From: Dactylonectria macrodidyma
Lineage: Eukaryota; Ascomycota; Sordariomycetes; Hypocreales; Nectriaceae
Direction: 5' to 3'
Length of the DNA stretch: 64,000 nt
Assembly: GCA_020744425.1 (NCBI GenBank)
Contig: JAGMUV010000022.1
Coordinates: 868,001-932,000, forward strand
This document shows positions 20,903 to 31,915 of this stretch, one piece after another. The position numbers were made by a program, and so were the translations under genes. The first letter of the stretch is position 1. Every line of letters starts with the position of its first letter. Below the pieces are notes generated by a model. It was not told where the DNA came from. It saw only the letters and a program-made list of their open reading frames with translations, and ran no database searches.

Positions 20903-21558
20903 GGTTGACGAGGGTGGGCCAGCGCAGCCACACGATCTTGTGAGCCTACCGGATCACGATCGTGCCGACATTCCACGGGCGCAGCACGATCTATTGAATA
21001 CAATTGAGCATAATACCTGATACCCTCAGTGCAAATAGGTCGGTGGCCTCCTCGCCCCATCGATGCCGAGCTCGCTCAACGACCGGCTGCGGCATGGCGA
21101 TCTGAATCCAACCACCCCCCTCTTCGAAACGCGACTTCATACTGGTGATCCATTCAGCCTGATTTTGGATTGGTCAAGGCGGCAGGGACCTCACGTAGTC
21201 CAGCTGGTGTCGGGACGGAAAGGCGGCTCGGGAACAACACGAGGGACTGAAGGAGAGCTGATCCCAGACTTCTTGATTTGCTGGGGATATTGCATCCTGC
21301 CAATTTTCGGCTCCTTCCTTTCCTGGCCATATTCCACGCTACCTTATTGCAAGCGAAACTAGAGTATCCTACAAATACCGCTACATATTTTCAACTTAGA
21401 AAACGAAACATAATTGCTACTTTCAGCATGAGGACCTCTTTTTTCGCACTCTCCCTTACCGCCTTCAGTGCTACTACAGCGTTTCTAGTCTCAACAGCTT
21501 CGCAAGGGGAAGTGTCTCCTTATTTTTCAATCTTTTGGGCTGGACAGCGCCGCGATAC
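20903..21558. other. Probable decayed 5' part of the TauD gene and spacer
   Basis: No intact frame. Reverse-strand words such as GIRYYAQL near 21000 hint at more of the TauD gene, but the evidence is weak. Confidence 0.3.
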
Positions 21559-22600
21559 TCAGAATGCAGCATCGAGTATGCTCACACCATCTTCAGACTC
21601 CTCGACGGGGATGCCGACGCTCCCAGTGCTATTCGTGTCTTCGCCATTTGCGCCGGCGATGGCGGCGGGAACGAGATTCGTCATTTCGAAATCGCCAGTA
21701 CACATGTTGAAGGGGAAGCGGCAGGGGGCCTTTCCGCCGCGGCGTCTGCAGTCGGCCTTTGGGCAGACGTGTCCGTAGATGTAGTTGAGCTTCCTGCAGG
21801 CTCCACGCTGGGGACACGGCATAGTGCGCGCCATCAGCTCAAGGACGGGCTTCAGGTAGCCCTGGATCGGCGTGTGGTCGTACTCGCAGTTTTCGTCGAA
21901 GCACGAGTCGCTGAGGTGCTTTTTGTTGCAAAGCTTGGTAGGGCCCGAGATGGCCTTGAAGCGCTTAAGGGTGTTGCTCGAGGGCGTGGGGACGTAAGGG
22001 TCTAGACGGTCTCCGTTGATGTTGATGGCGACGAAACCTGTGGGGATGTCGATGTGCCTTGGCAGCATCGACATATCCTTGGGTGCGGTTTGCGGGTAAG
22101 AGTCGTAGTTGATTTGGTCGTTGGACTTGTTACCCGTTCTCCAGCTGTCAGTCATATGAGAGGGTGACTGGCCATTATAGCCGGACTTAGGGTGTTGTTT
22201 GGTATCGAGATGCAGGAACTTGCAGCCGTTTCCATACTTGCATTTGCCAGCTGCGTAGAAGGTGCACTGCATGCTGTTGTTGTTATTGTTATTGTTGTTT
22301 GCCGAGATAGATTGCATGGCAGCATTTGCGGACAAATCTGTCGAGAGGTTTCTTGTCGCCAGAGGCGTGTTCTTTTGGTTATGAGCTTGGCCGGCGACAG
22401 GGTAGGGCATCAGGCCGACGGTGCGGAAGACGCCAGGTAGCTCCTCGGTGTTCATCCCAAGCTTGAGGAACTCGTTGTGGAGTCGCAGGCTCGAGGTGCG
22501 GACCAAGGTGAATAGCTCAGTGTTACCCCTATAGGGAGTAAGGTTGGCAACGTAGCCCACGTCGTGGCAGGCGGCGACATAGATGTGCTTGGTCCCTCGA
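21559..22600 (-). pseudogene. CCCH zinc-finger protein, 5'-truncated
   Basis: The frame reads KHIYVAACHDVGYVANLTPY, then FTLVRTSSLRLHNEFLKLG and EELPGVFR, typical of the N-terminal domain of a fungal CCCH family. It is followed by an Asn run, a C-x7-C-x5-C-x3-H finger (CTFYAAGKCKYGNGCKFLH), IPTGFVAININGDRLDPYVP, and the C-terminal Cys/His-rich block (ENCEYDH, CPQRGACRKLNY, HVCPKADCRRRGGK). Such proteins probably bind RNA. The reading frame is intact for about 345 codons, but the true 5' end is missing: at about 22600 the sequence switches to an ankyrin gene. Only the start is lost, so it could still be translated from an internal ATG (22560). Confidence 0.75.
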
Positions 22601-22603
22601 ATC

Positions 22604-23014
22604 GATTTCGACCCTTCCGGTGTCTAGGAGAAGCTTCACGATCGATTCGTGCCCGTTTGCTGCGGCCCGTGATAGCGGTGTCCGACCACGCTTGTCCCTC
22701 GAGTCTCCATCGACACCATCGATAGCCAGCAAAATCCTCGTCACCCCTTCGTGCCCATTTTCTGCCGATAGTCCCAATGCCTCGCCGGTCCCTTCAGACT
22801 CAGCATCTCTAGCTTTCCTGGCCGTTCGCCTTTGGCCATGGGCGGCAGCCGATCTAAGTGCTGAGCTTCCAGACTGTTGCGCATTGTGGCGGTACAGAAA
22901 GGGATCTAAGCAAGTGAAGAGTCTGCGGTTAGTTCGAGCCAGTGCATTTGATATCTCTTTCCAACTCAAGCTGAGCGGCAATACTCTGAGAAGCTCCTTT
23001 GGAAGACGCAGCAT
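22604..23014 (-). pseudogene. F-box/ankyrin gene, 3'-truncated
   Basis: From ATG 23014 (reverse strand) the protein begins MLRLPKELLRVLPLSLSW, then ALARTNRRLFTCLDPFLYRH, an F-box-like start common in fungal ankyrin proteins. Ankyrin units follow: GRTPLSRAAANGHESIVKLL and TGRVEIDSRD. The ankyrin frame breaks exactly where CCCH-gene sequence begins (about 22600-22610). F-box proteins recruit targets to SCF ubiquitin ligases. This copy lacks most of its ankyrin repeats. Confidence 0.7.
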
Positions 23015-23184
23015 TGGGTGCGAAGGAATGAACGAGAAATTGGACAGCGAATCGGGTTCTTGAAGGAAAAGTTTCGTCGCTGGGAAATCGTGCCTCCTAA
23101 ATGGGTGAGTGTGCAGCGATCTTCCAGTGATCTGAGTCAGAAGATAGAACGGGAACACATTTGTCCAAGCAGCTGCACCGATGA

Positions 23185-23515
23185 TTGCATGGTGGTGCGA
23201 GGAGCAGAACTTATCGTGGGGTCGTTTGCCCTTTCCTGGTAGATGCCAAAGCCGACTACGCCATGTTCCTCGAGCCGCCAAACGATTCGAAACTCGCCAT
23301 GTCGCTGCTCCGTTACCGACAGCTCCGTCCGACTTGCCATCGTGCCACCCGCATCCAGCTCAGCGACGAGGCTAGCACGCCCGTCGCCATCGGCATCGAG
23401 GCCAAAAGCAGCAAATCCGACGGCTTAATTATTTGTTCCGCACAGCTTGCCACCTGGCTGCGCGCCCAGTTTCAACATCTCGAGTCTCTGCCAAATCATG
23501 GGACCCAGGGCCTTC
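23185..23515 (+). pseudogene. PD-(D/E)XK nuclease-like domain fragment
   Basis: The frame reads DAKADYAMFLEPPN, then AIGIEAKSSKSDG and AQLATWLRAQFQHLESL. This resembles a fungal PD-(D/E)XK-like domain (D...IEAK motif followed by Q....AQ). The DYAMFL Asp and IEAK Glu/Lys are the putative active-site positions. Only this C-terminal part is present, and similarity ends before the solo LTR. Activity is unknown; many fungal members are uncharacterised. Confidence 0.55.
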
Positions 23516-23596
23516 TAATCATTCACATCAGTTGCGAAATCACCAGTTATGCACCACAACACACACAGCCTATACCTAAGATTGCTTCAAAACCTC

Positions 23597-23862
23597 TGTC
23601 AGACGGACCGATAGGAAAAGTCAGCTTTGCAAAGGACCGGATCCGTACCGTGGTTTTCTTTGAACCTAGATAGAGGTTTTAAACCTAGTCCGCCCTCAAC
23701 AGCCTAGATCATCGGCTTGTGATGGCTTCATCGGTCTAAGGGCGTCTGGATCAGCCGGATCCCTAGGGATAAACAGCTAGCTTTCTTCCTTCTAAGACAG
23801 AAGAAAAAGACAAGATCTCCCATCGTCACCAAGCTGTTCCCACCAATCCATCCTGTCTGATA
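23597..23862 (+). mobile_element. Solo Copia LTR with 5-bp target duplication
   Basis: 266 bp from TGTCAGACGG to CTGTCTGATA, flanked by ACCTC at 23592-23596 and at 23863-23867. The sequence is a close relative of the LTR at 4948-5252. The perfect target duplication shows that the element inserted here and later lost its body by LTR-LTR recombination. The terminal A of the right end is preceded by T instead of C, a transition. Confidence 0.9.
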
Positions 23863-23893
23863 ACCTCCAACCCCGAATCATGCCGGATTCTGT

Positions 23894-24420
23894 TCAAATT
23901 GTCTTCAGCGTGTCTTGTGTCCAATTCCATAGCTTCGTTGCCACCTCTCCACTATTGGAAGTTGCGTCCACCTCAGTCTCCACACCAACCGGCGTGTAGT
24001 AAGCCCCAGAAACCAACTGCTCCCTGCCCGCGCCGGTGGCCCAGAGCTGGCTGTAGGATCCCTGTTTTGGTTCCATGAAGGGGGTTCCCATCAGGAAGTT
24101 GGAGATGTACACAAAGGCCCGTCGGACAAAGGTCAGATTCGTCACCAGCTCCGTTTTCACCACTCCCGGATGGACCGACACGGCCAGCATTTTGGGATAG
24201 CGTCTCGCGACCTCCTTGGTGTAGACGACATTGGCCAGCTTGCTCTGCCCGTACCGAAGCCACGACCCGAAGAACATGTCCATTGGCGTCCGCAGCTGGT
24301 TGTAGAGGAACCCGCCTACGGGGTGTCCCTTGTGTCCCTCCGAGGTCAGACATATAACCCGGACGTCTGAGTCGAGAAGGTCGGCGGTTTTCTGCAGAGT
24401 GGGGAGTAGGCTATCGATGA
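23894..24420 (-). pseudogene. Short-chain dehydrogenase/reductase (SDR) C-terminal fragment
   Basis: Reverse-strand sequence from about 24420: DSDVRVICLTSEGHKGHP, LRYGQSKLANVVYTKEVARR with the catalytic YxxxK motif (YGQSK), VSVHPGVVKTEL, and a regular C-terminus ending at 23894. The N-terminal NAD(P)-binding half (TGxxxGxG, NNAG) is missing. The upstream junction near 24440 shows GT/AG-like borders only about 36 nt apart, too short for a normal intron. Probably a truncated NAD(P)-dependent oxidoreductase gene. Confidence 0.72.
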
Positions 24421-24790
24421 TGACGGCGTGTCAGCTGTGAGCAACTATTGATTGCCTCTTTTACATACCAAGTGAGCGGGGTAGCCTACGCTAAATCGCT
24501 AGCCCAAGAGCCGCAGTAGTTGAAAGTCAACTGTTCTAACTTGGGGACAGCCACAAATCAGAAGAGCCCACAATGAACTCGGATTGCACCCATTAGAGTG
24601 TGTGGTCCGTCATTGTGAGACATGCTTGCGAGTCCATGCCTCATATCGTAACGCTATAGCATCCCTTCCTTGGCCGGGCATGGACCTTCCGTGTCGGGGG
24701 GCGGACGCCGTTTAGTATAACTTTGCACCCCCATCCCTGCCCCAGTTGGTTTCTGCATCTTCCGTCCCTTCCAAGCCGCCGGATTCCAAA
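24421..24790. other. Intergenic region and promoter side of the HET gene
   Basis: No gene recognised. A pyrimidine-rich stretch precedes the HET start at 24791. Confidence 0.4.
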
Positions 24791-25877
24791 ATGGCTATCT
24801 CATACAAGCGTCTCAACCCCCTAAGCCGCGAGATCCGCCTGCTCGAGATCCAGCCGTCGCACAACCTCGACGATCCCATCAAATGCCGTCTTATCACTGT
24901 CCGCCACTCCAAGGAACTGGAGTACATCGCCCTCTCGTCCCTCTACGGCGACCCGGCTGGGACAGAAACTATTTTCGCTAGCAGCCGCCCGGTCACCATC
25001 ACGGCTCATCTCGCATTGGCCCTGCGATACATGCGTGCCGTCTTCTATCCCGGTATCCTACGGCGCTGCCAGCGCATGCCGGCTAGTCGTCTGCAAAGCG
25101 TCCCACGTTGGCTGAAGCATTTATTCGCATCGAATAGCTCGCACTTGCCGGATGGCGAAGTCAGCCGGCCAGGCGTTCTGCGTGTCTGGCTCGACTTTCT
25201 CTGCGTCAATCAGAACGATGAGTGGGAGAAGTCGAAACAGCTGAGCGACATAAAGTACATTTACGATTACGCTGATCTCGTCGTCGGCTGGCTAGGCGAG
25301 AAGGCCGAGCACACTGACATCACGATAACAACCATGGAGGAGATCGAAGACGCCATGCCGCCATACTGGGGTGAGTCCAGCCACCGAAAGAGCCATCCGG
25401 AAGACTACTCGCCCACGCATGTGTGGACAAAGTCAATACAGTACATGTGGGAAGAGGGACCGAATGGTGAGCCGCCGTTTCTGATGCCGCGCTGGCTGGG
25501 GTGCGTGGAGTTTATGACGCGCCCGTACTTCCAGCGGCAGTGGATTGTCGAGGAGATTGCGACAGCTTCGTTTCCGGCTTTCTTAGTGGGCGATACGCTG
25601 GTGCCGTGGAGGCAGGTGTTGTCGTTGTATAGATTGATGGAGGAGTTCAAGTTCTACCCTTCAGATGTCTTTCCAGCGGTAAGTCGCTTGAAGATTGGCC
25701 CATTGAGATGCTACTGTGTACGGAATTCGTTACTGACTCGTTTGTGAATAGCATCTGAGGGCCGAAGTCGCTTCTGTGCCACTAGAAATAGCACAGAAAC
25801 TCTTGGATGAGTACGCGAAAGAGAAACCGAGCCGGGATTCAAGCTCCTCTGAGAACTTGCCGCGGCCTCCTGGATAG
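24791..25877 (+). CDS. HET-domain protein, apparently intact
   Basis: Heterokaryon-incompatibility domain protein, probably acting in allorecognition cell death. Motifs in order: YKRLNPLSREIRLLEIQPS, EYIALSSLYGD (first HET block), VWLDFLCVNQNDEWEKSKQL (second block), IYDYADLVVGWLGEKAEHT, MTRPYFQRQWIVEEIATA and LVGDTLVPWRQVL. I chose ATG 24791 because of its good context (aaaATGGC) and because conserved sequence starts right after it; an in-frame ATG at 24746 is possible. A 73-nt intron (25679-25751, GTAAGT..ATAG, ACTGAC branch-like site) joins FPA to HLRAEVASVPLEIAQ, with a stop at 25875-25877. About 338 aa, consisting of little more than the domain. The best candidate for a working host gene on the left half. 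Confidence 0.82.
25679..25751 (+). other. Predicted intron in the HET gene
   Basis: GTAAGT donor, TTACTGACTC branch region, GAATAG acceptor; phase 0. Confidence 0.75.
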
Positions 25878-26250
25878 TATATTGATGGGCGGTACAAGAC
25901 GCAACGTATGTACGAATCTAACGTGATTGGAGTTTATAGTTATGTGGTGTTATGACATTCAAAGGAGGCATCGGAAGAGAAAATGTACAGCAAAAAAAAA
26001 TTTCCCCATACAAAATGCTCATTTTCACTTACACGGTGCTTGCCCAAAATTGAAGCTATTGACATGAAACAATGTCTTTTTTATTGAGAATTTCATCAAG
26101 TTTCATGTTATAGAATTGCTTTTTCGATGACCTATGCGGTATGGTCGCATGGCACTAATGTAAAATATCTCAAAATGCCTCCCTCATCACCCACCCTCCC
26201 CGAAGCTTCATCGAATTTTTCTCTACACCAGCCTTCCTTAATCGCCTCTA
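25878..26250. other. AT-rich spacer
   Basis: Contains an A8 run (about 25991) and AT-rich sequence; no gene seen. It may include the 5' end of the pogo fragment that follows. Confidence 0.4.
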
Positions 26251-26252
26251 AA

Positions 26253-26567
26253 ATGCCTCAGACGTCTTATACAGAGAATAATATTATTGATTCCATACTA
26301 GATGTCACAGATAATGGCCTCTCGCAGAACCAGGCCGCCCAGAAGAATGGCATGCCTCCCACCACCCTCTCTGACCGATTAAGAGGCGTACCGTCAAGGT
26401 CCGAGATCAACCAGCCTGCCCTCTTGAGGCAACAAGGCCGGGAAAGGCCTATCGGTGTACACTGGGTAGCCAGGTTCATTAAACGGCATCCGTCCATAAA
26501 GACGAAGATAGGAAAACGTCAGGAGGCGTCGAGATTTAATTCTTTTACCCCAATGGCTGTCAATTGA
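26253..26567 (+). pseudogene. pogo-type transposase N-terminal fragment
   Basis: MPQTSYTENNIIDSILDV and GLSQNQAAQKNGMPPTTLSD form a psq-like helix-turn-helix. HWVARFIKRHPSIKTKIGK, then EASRFNSFTP, is the CENP-B-like second DNA-binding half. About 30-40 residues between them are missing (junction near 26398-26420). The DDE catalytic region is absent, replaced after 26567 by an ankyrin gene. Confidence 0.75.
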
Positions 26568-26660
26568 GGGCGCCGATGTCGAGGCGGAGGACGACGAGGA
26601 TGGTCAGACGCCGCTATCGAGGGCCGCCGAGGGGGGGCATGAGGCTATCGTCACGCTGCT

Positions 26661-26898
26661 TCTTCTTCTTCTTCTTTTATTTAACGCCGGGGGCAATAGA
26701 TATTCCCAGCCTCCCGAAGGGCATAGGGCGTGCAGGAGACTATCTAGATCTAAAGAGATACTGTACATATGGAATTACCATATTAAGAATATCCTGCAAA
26801 TTAAGCCCAATGGCTACTGGTGTTTGTTGCGTTGTTCCCGTGGCTCCGCCGGTTGAGCTCGTGTCCAATCTTGGGTTCTTGCGGGGCTGACTGTCCTG
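26661..26898 (-). mobile_element. Short non-LTR retroposon (SINE-like) copy 1
   Basis: 238 bp, flanked by TATCGTCACGCTGCT at 26646-26660 and 26899-26913. On the reverse strand it ends with a (GAA)n tail preceded by cgttaaataaaa, as expected of target-primed reverse transcription. It shares a 3' block (about 26678-26745) and a block ending gccggttgagctcgtgt with copy 2. No coding capacity. Confidence 0.85.
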
Positions 26899-27111
26899 TA
26901 TCGTCACGCTGCTGCTCGAGAAGGGCGCCGACATCGTAGCCAAGGACAAAGATAGTCAGACGCCGCTATCGTGGGCCGCCTGGAGGGGGCACGAGGCCAT
27001 CATTAGGCTGCTGCTTGAGAATGGCGCCGGCGTCGAGGTGAAGGGCGAAGATGGTCAGACGCCGCTATGGTGGGCCGCCCGGAGGGGGCATGAGGCCGTC
27101 GTTAAGCTGCT

Positions 27112-27941
27112 TCTTCTTCTTCTTCTTCTTCTTCTTCTTTTATTTAACGCCGGGGGGAATAGAAATTCCCAGCCTCCCGAAGGGCATAGGGCGTGCGGGA
27201 GACTATCTAGCTATACCAGCTATCAATATATACACGGCAAAAGACCTTCTGGGGGGCTAGTCCGACAGTAGCCCACATCCTCCGATCCCCTGTGATGTAG
27301 TCCATCTCCAGCCTTTAAACACTAGATATCCCACATATCAAGCCTCCTCATTGGAAAACCCTCTAGGGATAAAAAACCAGCGAGTACAAGCGGCGACTGG
27401 TGTTTGTCAATCCGTTCCCGTGGCTCCGCCGGTTGAGCTCGTGTACGGTTATATGATCAAGCTTGTTGCCCCCTCTCTCACAGATAGAGACTATCAGAGA
27501 TAGCAGCTATTAGAGATTGAGGGTCCAAGCCCCTAGTCCAGCAGGCCCTAAGGCCAGAGGCTAGGTCGCTGTCGGCATTCGTCGCCATGACGGTCGTAGT
27601 AAGGTCGTGAGGGTCCTTAGGAGCTTGCGGATCTGCTGGGCAGTGTGCGCTCGCACAGCGTAGGTGGTTGTGGACGCGGGTCCGATCCAGTGCCTTCCCA
27701 GGCTGCCTGCAGTGCAGGCTCACGAGTAGGCAGCCTCACTGGTCGTTGCATCTTATTGTCGGTGGTGGTGGTTTCGAGCTCGGGAGCAAAAAACGCGCAT
27801 TTTTTCCTCTCTGTTAGGGCAAAGATGGATCGTAGCTAAGATTTAGGTGCGTTTTTTGCTGCACAACTAGGCGGTCGGACCCCTGCCTTAACAGCCGACT
27901 AACAGCCAGTGCCAAGGAAAAAATAAATTGAGGGGAAGGTG
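27112..27941 (-). mobile_element. Non-LTR retroposon copy 2 (longer relative)
   Basis: 830 bp, flanked by CGTCGTTAAGCTGCT at 27097-27111 and 27942-27956. The reverse strand ends with a longer (GAA)n tail. It shares the 3' end and the gccggttgagctcgtgt block with copy 1 but has extra internal and 5' sequence. That extra sequence includes a possible short reverse-strand frame starting MQRPVRLPTREPALQAAW near 27750, perhaps the remains of a LINE ORF1. Likely a non-autonomous, internally deleted LINE. Confidence 0.8.
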
Positions 27942-28070
27942 CGTCGTTAAGCTGCTGCTCGAAAAGGGCGCCGGCGTCGAAGTGAAGGACAGCAGGTATG
28001 GTCAGACGCCGCTATGGTGGGCTGCTGAGAAGGGACATGAGGCTGTCGTCAAGCTACTGCTCGAGATTGC

Positions 28071-28910
28071 TGGCTCAACATATTGTGTCCCATATACAAC
28101 CGATCAATTTTTTTCGGCTAGATGGAGTGTTCTTTCAGAGGAGACATACCTAGTACTCCCAGAAGAAACAAGGACACCCTCCATAAATACTCAGCTTATT
28201 ATCTCGCCTCCGCCAAGTACTTCAAGAAGCCTCGAATCAACTGAGTCAGCGATGCTTCATCTGTCTCATCTCTGCCCAGATCAACAATTACTCCAGCTCC
28301 AATATGCAGGAGACCTGGTGCTTTTTGAACCAAATGGAGAAATGCAACACCAATTTGCAAACATGACATACGTGGAAAGTTTATTGCGAGACAGGGAAGA
28401 GTGATGAACGATTCTGGTAGATTCCTTTTCTTTTTATTCGTTTCGGTTTTTTGAAACGGGGATGCAAAACACCACTGGGTCATGATAGCTCGGAGATCAC
28501 GAGCGGCCGAGCAGCCAACAATGGAGCGAGGGCGCCATTGGTCACGGAGAAGCGGAGAGCCTCAGCCGGCCGACAAAGGCAACCTCTCCTTGATGTTGGG
28601 GGTTCCGTGAGGCAAACGGTGCCGACCTGGTTAAGAAGTGGTCTGTATATGGCGTGTCATGGATGGTGGTGCCAACGAGAAGGCATAAACAAGCCCCGTA
28701 ACCCGAGAAGAGCCAGGCGGCTGTGAGGGACGATGGCTGACTGGAGGCCCAATGTCACGATCCGGGCTCCGGCTTCTTGCGTTAGTAATTGCCTCGGGTG
28801 ACCTATCAAGCCACACAGGCGTCGACCTCTCCTTTTTACATTTCACTTGACACATCCAAGTCCGCCTTGGGATTCGGAGGATGTGAAGGTAGAGCAGCCG
28901 AGGGGCGAGA
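28071..28910. other. Unassigned region
   Basis: A forward open frame continues to about 28404 without known motifs; nothing else recognised before the LINE tail. Confidence 0.35.
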
Positions 28911-28940
28911 GTTGTTGTTGTTGTTGTTGTTGTTGATTAA
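28911..28940 (-). repeat. (CAA)n tail of the LINE
   Basis: Uninterrupted gtt repeat on the + strand, about nine units, directly next to the LINE 3' region. Confidence 0.85.
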
Positions 28941-29486
28941 TTACCGTCGTGAAGACATCTAGATGTCTACAGAATCCCCTAGGGGCAAGACGACGTGCTA
29001 GGCTGGAGTCTACAGCTAAAGAAACCAAGGTACAGGGTAGCTAGCTTCGGCGGAGCCGACAGCGTAGCTAAGACTAACCCGGGGCCGGGGCCACGGGCCC
29101 AGCGGGCCCGTGGCTCGGACCCGCAATCCGGTGTCACGTGTAAGTCTAAATACATCCCTCCACGAGCCGAGATTGCGATCCTTCTTCCTCTTCCATCTAA
29201 CAATTAAGCAGCCCTATTTGACCTATTATTTCGTGCCCGACATCCGTCAGCGGATATTCAGGGCGCAGCCCGACGACTGCAATAGCATCCGATTTTTAAG
29301 GGAACCAGGGGGAAACCGCATTCGAAGCTGCTGTGCAGCGCGGCGCGTCTTCAGGCCCGGAGTGACGATCCGAGCCATCTGACCACGTCGAGGAATAAGG
29401 GACAAAGGAAAAGGGAAAAGATTGAATTGGGGACTGGGGCTGAAGCGGCTGTGACCGCAACTTCCGGGGGTTCAAGACGAGGGATC

Positions 29487-31915
29487 CTAGCGATGGTGGG
29501 GGCAGATGTCTTGGAAGAAGTGCGCTGCCTCTATCATCGCGATGAACTTGCCGAAGTCTTGTCCTATTACGCGATTAATCGTCAGCTTCGGAAAAAGGCC
29601 TAACTTTATCCGATGGTGACGGTCAACCTTGCGGCAATAGAAGGGATGGTCAGGTGATTTCCGCCGTCCGCATGAGCACTCGAGCTGTGCGTCATCGTGG
29701 GCAAATCTCTCGTGGTATGCGGCAAAGTCTCCGTGGCCAGAGCGGGCTGCTAAGAGATGTCGGAGAGTCTTCCGGGGAAGCTGCAATTCAGCTGGGCTAG
29801 CGGCGGTAGCCTCTAGCTGATAGTATCGGTACGAGTCTGGGGCGTGGTCTTGCCACCAGCTCTTAAAGAGGGTTCTGGAGAGGGCCTTGGCCTTCCGCTT
29901 ATTAAAAGCAAGGGACGGAGCCAGTCCGGGTAGTTCCGGTAGCTCCGTACCTGCTTTGGCCAGCTTGTCGGCCTGCTCGTTCCCGGGGATGCCTTTATGG
30001 CCAGGGCTCCATCGTACAGATGTAGCCCCGTGGGCTCGTGCGATCGAATGGAACTCCAGGAACTGGGCCTGAGAGGATTCCGAGGGCTGGCCTAGCAGCC
30101 CGGCTGCTGCAGATGTGTTGTCAAGACAGATGTAAATCCGTGAGCCTGGCTCTGACGAAGTCAGGCTCGTTGCGTGCCGTAGGCCCGCGAGGGCACCAGC
30201 GACTTCCGCGTCGAAGACCTCGGCGGGACCTAGCCGGCCTAGACCCTCGCCGATTTTGTGATTGTTGCGATGAATGACGTACCCGTAGCCCGCGGCCCCT
30301 GCAGACGATCGGGATCCATCTGAGTAGACGATGAGATCTATTTCAGACAGGGTCTCGATCCAGGCGAGGAAAGCGGGGACGGCGACGTCTTTCGGTTGTA
30401 TATGTAGTTGGGCGGGGCTGTATTTCCGCTGCAAGAGGTCTGGCCGCGGCGAGGGCGGAAGGAGCAGGGCTGTTCGTTGTAGTCGGGTCTTGTAGATCGG
30501 CTTCTGGCCTGGCCTAGGGGTCGGAATCACAGTCCTAGCTGTGAGGGGGTGCCTTGGATCCAGGGACTGGAGCCGGGCTGCGTGGCGCAGGCGTGTAGCA
30601 TCTAGCAGCTGCTCGACTGGCGGAATGCCGCTTTCGCGGTAAAGGGCAGCTAATGGGGTCGTCTTCCAGGTTGGAAGGATCGCGCGGATACCGATATGTA
30701 AGACGGATTTAAGGCGGTCAAGAAGGTGATCGATCTTGGTTGAAACCTGGGGTCCTCCTGCTCGTAAGGACGGCGCTGTCTTTCCCGGGTACCAGGCCTC
30801 GGCCCCGTAGAATAGAACAGGAAGGACACAGGCCTTGATGGCGAGACGGACCTTATCAGAGGGAGGACCGCGGGCTGTATTAGCGAGGCCTCGCAGGAGG
30901 TTAGCGATGGCTCGGGCCTTGATCGCCCATTTTTCCACATGTATCTTAAACGATAGCTTCTTATCCAGCCAGACACCCAGCCAGCGGAGGGCTTTCTCCG
31001 GCACCTTGGTCTGACCTTTGTGTACAATCGTCGGGCTGCAGTCTTCTCGTCTCCGCGAGAAGTGCATTATCTCCGTCTTAGCTGAGTCGAAACTGACCTC
31101 GTTGCAAAGCCCCCAATAGTCAATCTCTTCGATGTTAGTCTCCGCTTCGTCCGTCGTCTCACGAAGCGTATCCCCAATGTGGAGAGAGGCAATGTCATCT
31201 GCATAGCCATAGCGTATAGTAGTAACCGGATTGAACCCAGGGCAAGGGTTCGGCTTGATCCTGATCTTATAGACCGGCTCTGTATAAAGCAGGAAAAGGA
31301 TCGGAGAGACAGGCGAGCCCTGAGGGAGACCGCATTCTAGGGCAGAGAGAGGCGTGACCGCATCTTGGAAGTGGACTCGGGCTGTGCGGTCAGTCATAAA
31401 AGAGGCCACCCAGCGGACCAGCAGGTCCGGCCAGCCCTGCTGGCGAAGGCGTAGCAGGAGCCGGTTCCGGAGGACTGCGTCGAAGGCGCCTAGAACGTCC
31501 ATCGTCACAAGGGTCGCGACGAGCCCTCGGGCGAGGGCAGCTTCGATGTCGTGGACCAGGGCAGCGATGAGGTCAACAGCAGACCTCTTCGTCAGAGCCC
31601 CGGCTTGGTTCTTGTGCAGGACCTTCCGGTCGATCGCCACAAAGGCGAGACGTCTTGCGATCAATCTTTCCAGTCCCTTGCCGAGGCAGGAAAGTAAGGA
31701 AATCGGTCTCCAAGCGCGCGGGGAAGAAAGATCCCTCTTTCCGGGCTTTGGGATCATAATAACCTCCGCGCCTTTGAACGCCTTCGGGTGGTGCCCTAAG
31801 CAGAGACATCTTTCGTAAAGCCACCGGATGTATTCGCCGATAACTGGCCAGCAGGCCCGGATAATCGCTGTAGTTACGTTGTCTGCACCAGGAGATGTGT
31901 TTCCTGTCTTTGTCC
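29487..31915 (-). CDS. LINE reverse transcriptase and RNase H (open, 5'-truncated)
   Basis: The reverse frame has no stop codon over about 810 codons. RT landmarks: KGAEVIMIPKPGKRD, WRPISLLSCLGKGLERLIAR, DVLGAFDAV, GLPQGSPVSPILFLLY and the catalytic YADD (RYGYADDIASL). A RNase H follows with YSDGSRSSAGAAG (D), AEVAGALAGL (E), LDNTSAAAG (D) and WSPGHKGIPGNEQADKLAK (H, D): all catalytic residues are present. The C-terminus has a Cys/His cluster (CSCGRRKSPDHPFYC). The frame is joined upstream, without a break, to the host EST1-like exon. Base composition is GC-rich with no sign of RIP, so the insertion is young or protected. Confidence 0.9.

Larger units (their letters stand above)
26568..28070 (+). 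pseudogene. Ankyrin-repeat gene interrupted by two retroposons
   Basis: Ankyrin units (DGQTPLSRAAEGGHEAIVTLL, KDSQTPLSWAAWRGHEAIIR, DGQTPLWWAARRGHEAVVKL, YGQTPLWWAAEKGHEAVVKL) are split twice, each time inside the VxxLLLEK codons, by insertions at 26661-26898 and 27112-27941. Each insertion is flanked by a 15-bp duplication of ankyrin sequence. The ankyrin frame is continuous across both sites when the insertions are ignored. The 5' end abuts the pogo fragment and the 3' end fades at about 28070, so the gene is also truncated on both sides. Probably another NLR or F-box-type ankyrin array. Confidence 0.8.
28911..31915 (-). mobile_element. 5'-truncated LINE with (CAA)n tail
   Basis: The reverse strand runs from about 31915 through RT and RNase H (stop at 29487), then about 550 bp of 3' untranslated sequence rich in GGCC, to a (CAA)9 tail at 28940-28911. 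The endonuclease and ORF1 are absent, as in typical 5' truncation. The simple-repeat tail fits Tad/CRE-like non-LTR elements. I could not find a clear target duplication: sequence beside the tail does not recur at 31.9 kb. Confidence 0.8.

Noticed and set aside
28995..29207. Open frames on the + strand opposite the LINE 3' region
   Set aside because: They lie over the LINE untranslated tail in GC-rich sequence and show no motif; shadows of the retroelement.
31354..31818. 154-codon + strand frame inside the LINE
   Set aside because: Antisense to the reverse transcriptase, which has clear motifs; composition effect.
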